The position numbers and the translations under genes are program-made. DNA of 64,000 bases from Takakia lepidozioides (Eukaryota; Streptophyta; Takakiopsida; Takakiales; Takakiaceae), in NCBI GenBank assembly GCA_030704615.1, contig CM060732.1, positions 7,380,001 through 7,444,000 on the forward strand, written 5' to 3'. The notes beneath the pieces were generated by a model, which was not told the DNA's origin, ran no database searches, and saw only the letters and a program-made list of their open reading frames with translations. This document shows, one piece after another, positions 55,681-64,000 of the stretch; within the stretch, counting starts at the first letter, position 1, and the number at the start of each line of letters is the position of its first letter.

Positions 55681-56386
55681 AAACGTACTTAGATGACATT
55701 GGACACTTGGGCCAACGGCAAAGACTAACCTAGAGGTTGCATTTGGGCCTCAACATAGGAAACGCACTTTGATATATAAGGTATTGCACTTGGACTTAGA
55801 TGACACTGGACACTTGGGCCAACGACACAGGCTACCCTAGTATATATAGATGAAAGGAAAAGCAATTTTCATGCAGCCATGTTCCATCCAGTTTTCAAAG
55901 CAATTTTCATCCAATTGTTGGATTAACGGTGCACCAGCATAGTTTGAAAATGTCAAAATAGTCTCAAAATAGTCTTAGATAGAATGTATGTCAGTTTTGA
56001 TGCAGCCTGCAAAATGGACCAAGTGCTGCATTAAGAGGAGATCAGTAAGACCCCCTCGCATCCAGGTGCTTGTGGTTCCAAGGGATTGTTGAGCCTATCA
56101 TGTCACATAGGGTTTTGCCATTCTTGCGGGCTTCCACATTGCAAGCAGGTTTAAGGGCGTTCTCTGTCTTTCAGACTATTCACGCCATCGAGTTCAATGC
56201 TATAGTAGCCATCTGGCGAAAAACCAGATTTCCCATAAATTCCAACAACTCGACCCCAACCAATGACAACACTTGCTGTTGAGAAGCTTCGCACATACAC
56301 CTTCTCCCCTTTCATACATTGTACAACCATCAAAGAAATACTCAGTGTCTGAATTAAGACATCCATTATTTCAAATCAAATCATAC
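55681..56386. other. Intergenic stretch with a short direct repeat
   Basis: No gene. CTTAGATGACA(T/C)TGGACACT and TGGGCCAACG occur at 55,688 and 55,797. The rest is unremarkable. Confidence 0.4.
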
Positions 56387-57564
56387 TGTTAGAAGGTTGC
56401 TTGGGACTTAGATGCTTTTACGGGTTCTGTGGGGTACCCTTAATTTTTGCGCAGACTGAGACCAACAGGAGCCTTAAGGGTGGCAGCAGCAGGCTTTAGG
56501 GGGGTTATACAGCTCGACACAGCCCGACATAGCTTCGCACAGCCCGACACAACTTCGCATAGCCAGTCACAGCCCGCCACAGCTTCGCATAGCCCGACAC
56601 AGCCCGACACAGCTAGTCACAGCCCGACACAGCCTTACACAGCCAGTCACAGCTCGGCACAGCTTGACACAGCCTGTCACAATACATGGGGAACAGTTAT
56701 CATTGACAGGGAACGACTGTGAGGGAACGACATCTGCAGAGGGAACGTGTTACTTCAGGGATGACGGTTAGTTAGTTAGGTGGTTAGAACAGCTTGCGGG
56801 CAGATAAGGAGAACGGCAACGGAAAGAGGATCACTTCACAGGGAGCGCTTCTGGGTCATGGGAAGAGGAGATCAGGCGGAGAGCAAGAACGAGAGCACAG
56901 AGAAGGAGGAAAGATGAACCGTAGATGCTTATTACATGCAGAGCTGTAGTGATACTGTAGGGCGGATTAGAGTCACTATGGCTTTGGCCTGATACCTGAT
57001 AAATCATAATCTGATACTTATTCGATACAATCACACTGTGTAGAGAGACATGAATGAAGCTGTGAAATGAATGCATGATTAACTGGAACTAAGTAGATAC
57101 TGAAGCAATCTGATGCTTCAGTATCAGATAAGGTAAATTGATAACATGAAGGCAAGAAGGAATACAAATGGGAAGCACAACCATGGTTCACTAGCTGTAG
57201 GTCATGATTGATAGTACTGAGCGGGCTGAGTGCTTAGAGATATCTAACTCTTCTATCTTGGAGTTTCCACCTCGGATAGCGAAGGGATGGGTGAGTAAAA
57301 GCCATTCGACATTTGGCGACCATACCGGGGACCTGGGTCATGAACAACCAGATGTGACAGGCATCCGGTGGGATCATGGTGGTTGGAGAATTAAAAAATT
57401 TGATGTAAATCAAATTCCTTGTGAAACTGAGAAGGAAAGATTGTCCAAACAATTCTTTCAGAGGTTCTTGGAATTGCCAGACGGTTGTAAAAAAAACATT
57501 CTTAAGAGAGTGCATGATGCTGACCCTGAGTGGGGTCTGGAGAAAGGGGTGATAAAGATTTATG
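56387..57564 (+). mobile_element. Truncated Ty3/gypsy copy: 5' LTR and start of internal region
   Basis: A 925-bp LTR (56,387-57,311), clearly older than the complete copy (many substitutions and a different CACAGCC/CGACACAGC array), then the primer-binding site (57,314) and the first internal frame as far as GLEGVIKIY-type codons. At 57,564-57,565 it is cut off by the left end of unit C. The rest of the element is not present to the right within the window. Confidence 0.9.
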
Positions 57565-58352
57565 GGGGCTGCTATTTCATGAGCGGCATGAGCATGAGCG
57601 GAAAAAAAAAAAGCATGAGCAGACCATTGTGAGTCCACGGAAATAGGGTCATGTGAAGTCTGAATGTGGCACCAGTGGACTTGAAATGCAACATTTTACT
57701 GCAAATTTTGTGGCAAGCCACGTCTATACAAGTGTGTTCTAACTGTCATAGCCGGAATGGGCACTACTCTCCTACACCCTCCGAGGAACTTGCCCCACCT
57801 TCTTCCTCATCCCCCTCATCCCCCTCATCCTCCGAGCTCTGTGATGCATCAGTTCCACTATGCCTCTCAAAAATCCCGTCCTCTCCTTGGGGGACTGTCC
57901 ACCTCACCTCCTGGGAATCTTCTGCGTCTTCTCCCCCACTTTCCTCAGCAGAATCCAACACAAATCTACGAGCCCGACGGGCTCTAATAGCTGTTGCCTC
58001 CTCCCTCATCTTCATTTTCTTGAGGCTTGCCTCGTCTAAAATCTGCTGTACACGACTACGTTCGGAACACCTCCTAATGGACACCGAAGCAAGCCGGGCA
58101 GCATAAGTAGGAAGGATGTACTCCCTTTCTGGACTAGGCATGAAATCCCCCCTGGCAAAAAAAGGCACGTTCCTCCTGCCCATGAACTCCGGTGTAGACG
58201 TCCCTCCGGCAGTACTTGGCATCCTACAGTAAGAACAAATCCACTTCAAGAATGTCAATACCAGCACAACCAGAAAGGGTTTTCAATGAAATAAGAGAGC
58301 GGAGGGAGGTGCCTCACAAAATCTGGAGGCAACTTACAATGCCACCACTCAC

Positions 58353-60116
58353 TCGTAAACCGGGGGCTCCTCGGCCTCGATCCCAACTTCCTCCCCCTGC
58401 TCCTTCTCGGATTTTTCCTCATCCTCCGAGGATGCCTCTTCCTCTTTCGGCAGACGTTCAGCCGCTGCAAGTTCCGAGTTGTGGAGGGCAGTATCTGGCT
58501 CGAAGGCGAACACATGCCTGTCGAACAACGTCCCTGCCCACATTGAAGCACCTGAGGAACAAAGCGGGCGGTTAATAGCTTGCGGCATGCAATTGCAATC
58601 GGGCCAGGGGACAAACTGAGCACGTGAAGGCTTACCCGTGCCGCATGTGAGGTCCAGAATCCGCCCTTGGACATCCGAGCACGTCTCCATGAGGGTTTGG
58701 ATGAAAGCAGGGCTCCGGGTCCGGCTGTACCGCCACGGTTTGCCTGTCTTTGTGTCCTTCGGCATACTAGAGTGGGGCACATAGTTGTAGAGGACATCGT
58801 AGGTTACAGGGTCCACAGCGGCATCAACAAGACGACCGTCGTTGCGGAATTTGAACATAGACCCTCTCTTCACAAAGCAATATGCCTCAAACACCAATGT
58901 CTGCACATCCAACAAAGAAGGGATCAATTCCAGGGTCTACTTAACATACACCACAATATGAAGTGAATGCAATAGATTGATAACTTACACTTTGGCCCTC
59001 TGTTCGCAACCCCTGCGTACTGATGCAGAACCATTTTCTGAGGAGGACCGGGGTGACACTTTTCGGTGTCCACCTTGCCACCGCATTCTCTGTGGTCTTC
59101 CCTCTCGTGGCAAGGACAACCACACATCCACCGTCATCCAGAAGCATCCCCGCCAGCCCAAACCCGGCTTTCCAGTAGTCCTCAGTAAACCTGTTCCAGG
59201 TGGGCACACCATCCAGGCCCTCCAGCAGCTCCCCATCTGGAATGTCGAGGAGAATCATGTCGCAAGCTCTCTCCACCTCACCCCCCCCCCCCGAGTGCTC
59301 TTGCAATTCGTGCTCACAGCCGTGAAGAATTCCATCATGGCTTCAAAACCAGGGGTGTCTTTAGGCTCTGTACCGCCAGCCCTCTTCTTGGCTTTCCCCT
59401 TCCGCTCCGCCAGAGACTTGTTGTGTGCCACCTTCTTCGCCCTGGCAGCGAGAGCGTCAAGGAAGCTCTCATTGACGCATTGGATGATGGTTGGAGGTTC
59501 TAGCTTTGGCCTGTGCGTAAACATCACCGCCGAATACCGGCGTGTAGGCTCGTCCTCAAATGCCAACTTCTTGGCAGAGCCAGTCCCACTCCGAACTGAC
59601 TTGGGAACCCGGACGACCGGTGACTGGGTAGGAGCAACAGCAGTCGCAGGACCTTGAACAAAATCGGCGTCGGAGTCACTCTCTTGGGTCCCCTCCTGCG
59701 CCTCCTCCGATGCCCCGATGGTTTTCTTCTTTTTGGGTGTTACTGCGGTCACCTGTTTCCTTGTCCTTTTCCTTTGACCTTTACTCTTCTCATGCAATTT
59801 CTCCTGAATTCCTGCCTGAGCAAGCTCTGCCGCTTTCCTGGAGTTCGCAAGCGCTTTTGCCTCTTTTGCACCCAACGGAGGCAGCGGAGCCTGGTTTCGT
59901 CGGAATTCAGCATCCAGCTTCAATTGAAACTCGGATGGGTCGAGCGAGCCGGGCGGAAGGTCCACATACCAAGGGCAATCACGCAAATGTTCCAGATGCC
60001 ACTCCTTCACAATATCGTCAGTGTACATGGAGTCAGCCCCAGGGTTCCTCCATGCCAGGAAGAATGGTGGCTCGAAAGACAGATGACCTTTCTCCAAAAG
60101 GGAGAACTTACAGTAC
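58353..60116 (-). pseudogene. Copy C methyltransferase exons
   Basis: Exon 58,989-60,116: RYCKFSLLEKGHLSF, a basic linker (KGQRKRTRKQVTAVTPKKKK), FMTHRPKLEPPTIIQ-like segment, then motif IV position CDMILLDIPDGELLEGLDG, FTEDYWKAGF and GGCVVVLATRG. Exon 58,636-58,900: FEAYCFVKRGSMFKF, KPWRYSRTRSPAFIQTLMET and ILDLTCGTG (motif I). Exon 58,353-58,551: GASMWAGTLFDRHVFAFEPD. This is the strand order of beta-class amino-methyltransferases (N4-cytosine / N6-adenine type). The motif IV tetrapeptide reads D-I-P-D instead of D-P-P-Y/W. The C-run expansion at 59,281 shifts the frame before motif IV. Confidence 0.75.
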
Positions 60117-60145
60117 CTGCATTCATGAAAAACACAATGAGGTCC

Positions 60146-60905
60146 GAAAATGGCTAAGTCCCTGAACGGCAATAGGGCCTACAACTGGAATATGGCGCCG
60201 AATTTCCACTTCAGGGCCACCCAGTCTAGGGACTTAGCCCGAAAATGGCTAAGTCCCTGAACGGCAATACGGCCTGGAACTGGAAAATGGCGCCGAATTT
60301 CCAGTTCAGGGCCACCCAATCTAGGGACTTAGCCCGAAAATGGCTAAGTCCCTGAACGGCAATAGGGCATAAAACTGGAATATGGCGCCGAATTTCCACT
60401 TCAGGGCCAGCCAGTCTAGGGACTTAGCCCGAAAATGGCTAAGTCCCTGAATGGCAATAGAGCCTGGAACTGGAAAATGGCGCCGAATTTCCACTTCAGG
60501 GCCAGCCAGTCTAGGGACTTAGCCCGAAAATGGCTAAGTCCCTGGACGGCAATAGGGCCTAAAACTGGAATATGGCGCCGAATTTCCACTTCAGGGCCAG
60601 CCAGTCTAGGGACTTAGCCCGAAAATGGCTAAGTCCCTGAACGGCAATAGGGCCTGGAACTGGAAAATGGCGCCGAATTTCCAGTTCCGGGCCAGCCACA
60701 CTAGGGACTTAGGCCGAAAATGGCTAAGTCCCTGAACGGCAATATGGCCTACAACTGGAAAATGGCGCCGAATTTCCACTTCAGGGCCAGCCAGTCTAGG
60801 GACTTAGACCGAAAATGGCTAAGTCCCTGGATGGCAATAGGGCCTGGAACTGGAAAATGGCGCCGAATTTCCAGTTCCGGGCCAGCCAGTCTAGGGACTT
60901 AGCCA
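60146..60905. repeat. 95-bp tandem repeat, eight units, inside an intron of copy C
   Basis: GAAAATGGCTAAGTCCCTG begins units at 60,146, 60,241, 60,336, 60,431, 60,526, 60,621, 60,716 and 60,811: eight units with no length variation. Each is a dyad: GGCTAAGTCCCTGAAC at one side pairs with the CTAGGGACTTAGCC at the other, and the centre is AACTGGAAAATGGCGCCGAA followed by TTTCCAGTT. It occupies the same intron as the 146-bp array of copy A. Confidence 0.95.
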
Positions 60906-62227
60906 TTTTCGGAGCCCTGACTGGAAATTCGGCGCCATTTTCCCTAACACCACTTGAGGCCTCTAACATCCTGAAATGCCAGGACTTGAAAGAAAGGCAG
61001 CGCGTATGTACCTGTACAGAAGGCGCATTGCTGCTTTGTCCGCGTTCGGCTGGTCGGTGAACTCGTGGCTCCGGCGAGCATCTGCTATCTCCCGAAAGAA
61101 TAGGTTGGTTTTGTAGAGCAGAAAGTACCTCGTCACATAGTCACGTAGGCTCTCTGCTGCAGGAGATATCTCCATCTTGAACTGATGTGCTTGTGTGTCC
61201 AGCTGCTCTTGCGCATTCGTCGTCACCTGTGGAGATTGTCCATCAGATCGCTTTCCTCAAAAAATACAATGAATCCACCCCCTACTAGAGTAGAAGCCCC
61301 AAACGAAGCGTGGGGAAGTACCTGAAACCACCATTTCATGCGGTTCATCCACATGTCGAATGTGGGGTCAGAGAGTTTGTCCGGTTTGGGGAAGCTCCAC
61401 ATGTCCCTGGTACTTTGGGAACCATTCCAGATTTGGAGCCACCGGGTCTGTCCAACCACCTAGCATATTCGTAAGCGCCAAACACCACAAAAAGGAGTTG
61501 TTGCCACCACAATTTTGTTAAGAATGTATCACCTTTTCTGTTGCATCCACACAGGATGTGGCTAGACGATGGAGCTTCTCCAATGTCATCGTGGGCTTCA
61601 GAGCGCGAGAGTAGTGCTTCCCCACCTCACCAGAAAGTCGGCACCAAGGGCGGGATCAGCTATGGCCACGTACTTTACCATCCGCGACTTGTACTTTATG
61701 CGGGCCCTCACCTCCGCAGCTTTGACATACGATTCGAGTTCCGGGAGGGTTGGATTCTTCTCCTCTGACTCCATGTAGAACCTCCGCGCATGTGCCAAAT
61801 CCTGCAGTATTTTCGTCTGTCAAGAATGCGCACATAAGATTAGAGATCCTGCTCAACACAATTTCTTCTATTGGGGGAGGAGAGACAGATTAGCTCAACA
61901 AAACTGTCTGGAGCTTTACCCGAAATATGTAGTCCACCATGGCGTCGACGCTCAGCCTATACCAAGTTCTGTCTGCCTTTGCCTCCGACTTGCGCAGGAG
62001 GTCGGCACTGAGGGAATTGGCAAACTCTTGCACCCCCTGCTTCCCGACATCCTTCACTCGGAAGAGCATATGGGACAAGTTGGTGGCAATGAAGGCATTC
62101 TCAGTCACCCTGCAGTGCCACATTTCCATCAAACAATACTGAAATGGGAATTTTCATCATATATGAGGATTCGCAATGAAATGACTTCCAAATTCAAAGT
62201 CCAAAAGCGAGAGGGGTTGTAGCTTAC

Positions 62228-63486
62228 GAGTTGATGTCGGCCATTGCAGCTTTGAGAAGACTGCGATCTTTGGGCCCCGCAACCTTCAGCACAACACAAT
62301 CGACGGCAAAATGCCAATCGAGATCGTTGGGGTGGGCTTGGGCAATGTGCTCCATCCATGCCAGGAGGCGATGATTGCCGTCCCACACGTAGAACATCTT
62401 ACCGGACATGTGCTGGAAAAGAGGATCACTAGCAATCGATCTCTCGAACTCCTCATTTCGCGTTTGCCAACGGGGACCCCATTTGTCCACCTCATCGGAA
62501 GTGTGGGCACGGGAAGCTCCGTGGTCGTTCTCAATGGAAACGTAAAACGCGGCAGACCCCATTCGATATCCATCCCGGAAAGAGAATTTCAGCTTGTCGA
62601 TATCGCCTGGGAGGGCAGGTCTCACCACCTGCAATGACACCAAGCGGCAAAGGGGAATTCGAAGCTTGGCCGGGTACACCATGCCCCCCAGCACCCTGCC
62701 AATGTTGCTGTGGGTTGCCTCCAACATCTTGGCAGCGGCCAACTTCATATCCGCCTCAGACATGACGTCTGCTGCAGAGGGGTTTTCCGGCAGCCCACCA
62801 GGACCGCCAAATCCAGCCTGTATGCTCCGGGTTTGGGGCCTGGCGATGTCCGGGAGGATGTCATCCTGGTCAGAAACCTCCATGTCGTCCTCCTCAACAG
62901 GGTCAGCCACCTGCGAAACCACCTCCAGCACTCTCGTCGTCTCTACTGCCCTCTCCCTGGCTTCACCTCGAACTTGCACAATCCGTGCTCTTTCAGGTGT
63001 TCTTTCCTCTCCTCCACTCTCCACCGTATGGGTAATTGCGGGGGCTGCTCTTGCCCGCGATGGTCTAACCGGTGTGTTACTGCCTCTCTGTGGTGTCTTG
63101 GAGGGATCCACCGTCTCTGTGTGTCCCTCGCTTACATTGGCATCTGTCATTTGGGCACCCCTGGCCTCTTCAGCTGCCTTTTGTCTTTCCTCCTGGCTAG
63201 CATTCTGTCTCGTCTGTTCTTTTGCCCTCTCACGGGCTTTCTGTTTCTTACTAGGGCTAGCAGTAGGGGAGCCCTCCAGGACGACCACCTTTGATTGAGG
63301 CGAACTGACACCCTCGCGCGCACTGCTCACTCCCCCCTCCGCAGCCCGTGACTGCTCTCTCGCCGGGGATTGCATGTGCTTAGCTTTCTTCTTTTTCTTT
63401 GCGTGGGCGGGCCCTACTGCATGTGCATGAACAACCTCCATTGCCGGATCTGCTGTCCTCATGTCCTCATGCCCTTCACCTGCCAT
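62228..63486 (-). CDS. Copy C exon with charged linker and intact ParB-like domain
   Basis: An open frame of 419 codons. Residues 1-230: Lys/Ala/Glu-rich and Thr/Ser-rich, disordered, with a probable nuclear signal (AKKKKKAKH). About 280-400: ParB-like domain, with CRLVSLQVVRPALPGDIDKL, FRDGYRMGSAAFYVSIEN, then FYVWDGNHRLLAWMEHI and a closing strand WHFAVDCVVLKVA. In bacterial ParB/Spo0J relatives this box binds a nucleotide (CTP in true ParB). It ends at 62,228 with the donor GTAAGC. A 10-bp tandem duplication near 63,458 relative to copy A decides whether the upstream RMFxSPNLGREGKLKPFVGG segment is in frame. Confidence 0.75.
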
Positions 63487-63639
63487 GCCGCCTGCACCAA
63501 CCTCCCCAATGCTACTCTGTTGTAATCTCGTTGCAAGTCCTCCCGTCCACCAACAAAAGGTTTAAGTTTGCCCTCTCGCCCCAAGTTGGGCGATTCAAAC
63601 ATGCGATGAGTTGGAGCTGTCGATGATACCACCAGCGTG

Positions 63640-64000
63640 CCGGGCTCGTCGTCACTCTGTCATTGACAAAAATCGTGAAAACCAACATCGGTGCAAAAAG
63701 CAGCATCGCAACGAGCAGCGCAACCACCATAGCAACAATCATGTAGCAAAAATGAAAACATAACAAGTTTAGGAAGTATGGAGAGCCATGCAACAACAAT
63801 GAAAACAAATGCAACCATTGCCTAAGAATGACATGCACAAGCAGCCTTCTCCAGAGCTGCCGGATTTGCACACGCATTGCAAACAATCTAAGGTTCACTC
63901 AACTATCTAAAGTTCACTCATACAGCAAAGCCAGGATGAAGATGCAAAAACAAAGCGAGGTAACAAAGCGAAAGCAAAAAATAAATCGAACAAACCGAAA
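63640..64000. other. 5' intron region of copy C
   Basis: Corresponds to 8,520-8,960 of unit A (ATGAAAACAAA repeats, ACACGCATTGCAAAC). A minus-strand hydrophobic frame (63,512-63,898) runs through it; only its 3' part (RMFESPNLGREGKL) looks coding. Confidence 0.45.

Larger units (their letters stand above)
57764..63486 (-). pseudogene. ParB-like / DNA amino-methyltransferase fusion, copy C (best preserved)
   Basis: Exons: 62,228-63,486 (the 5' start of this exon is uncertain); 61,920-62,109; 61,533-61,816; 61,322-61,447; 61,012-61,226; 58,989-60,116; 58,636-58,900; 58,353-58,551; 57,764-58,223. All have GT-AG borders, and the exon phases agree with copies A and B. Protein order: charged linker, ParB-like domain, helical middle (WYRLSVDAMVDYIFR, KYVAIADPALGADFLV, WLQIWNG), region RYCKFSLLEKGHLSF, methyltransferase, acidic C-terminus ending EGVGE. 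None of the three nonsense codons of copy A is present here, and the donor lost in A is intact. Breaks: loss of one base at about 61,627 (copy A has CCTCCACC, C has CCTCACC) and a lengthened C-run at 59,281-59,292 (12 C against 9 in A). Confidence 0.8.
57565..64000 (-). mobile_element. Unit C: second transposon segment with ParB-methyltransferase gene
   Basis: It begins GGGGGCTGCTATTTCATGAG exactly like unit A and is similar to it along almost its whole length, except for the intron repeat array. It continues past the window edge: the counterpart of unit A's first exon (8,995-9,172) would lie just beyond 64,000. Confidence 0.65.

Noticed and set aside
60146-60905. CRISPR-like regular repeats
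   Set aside because: The units are head-to-tail 95-mers without unique spacers, lie in an intron of a eukaryotic-type gene, and no cas genes are present. It is a tandem repeat.

Overview
The window is a stretch of a repeat-rich plant-lineage nuclear genome built almost entirely from mobile elements inserted into one another. Evidence for a streptophyte: CACTA/En-Spm elements with plant-type TNP2 tail domains (DUF4218, DUF4216), a plant-type Ty3/gypsy element, a tRNA-derived SINE candidate, and genes broken by many GT-AG introns. I cannot tell charophyte, bryophyte, lycophyte or fern from sequence alone. I see no ordinary host gene.

Layout. 1-2,547: right end of CACTA element 1. 2,548-2,654: a minus-strand LTR fragment into which it inserted. 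2,655-about 9,860: unit A, a terminal-repeat end followed by a minus-strand gene of about nine exons encoding a ParB-like domain fused to a beta-class-like DNA amino-methyltransferase. 9,340-10,770: arrays rich in GGCGCC palindromes. 10,750-20,530: unit B, a diverged ParB-methyltransferase gene on the minus strand, a spacer full of CCGCCGGCGG boxes, and a divergent plus-strand Mutator-like (MULE) transposase with a GCM1/WRKY-like zinc finger, a DDE-type core and a C-terminal SWIM finger. About 22,000-52,418: CACTA element 2, with a minus-strand SET-domain gene and an En/Spm-type (Ptta) transposase gene whose first intron holds about 24 kb of nested insertions.

Those insertions (about 24,709-49,118) are several arms of one inverted-repeat (foldback-like) family carrying CATCC/GGATG palindromes, three reverse-transcriptase-derived blocks, and poly-G/poly-C hairpins at the junctions. 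A 13.2-kb Ty3/gypsy element (33,874-47,083) sits inside one arm with an exact 5-bp target duplication (TGGCT). 52,419-52,693: LTR remnant. 52,806-55,680: a second, truncated MULE transposase with its own palindrome family and a terminal repeat resembling that of units A and C. 56,387-57,564: 5' part of another Ty3/gypsy copy. 57,565-64,000: unit C, a close relative of unit A.

The candidate new system is the pairing of a ParB-methyltransferase gene with a MULE transposase and short palindromic arrays. The fusion architecture is known from bacterial prophages, but here it is split by introns and carried on a eukaryotic DNA transposon. All three methyltransferase copies are decayed (stops, frameshifts, one lost splice donor), and the catalytic motif IV is atypical in all of them.
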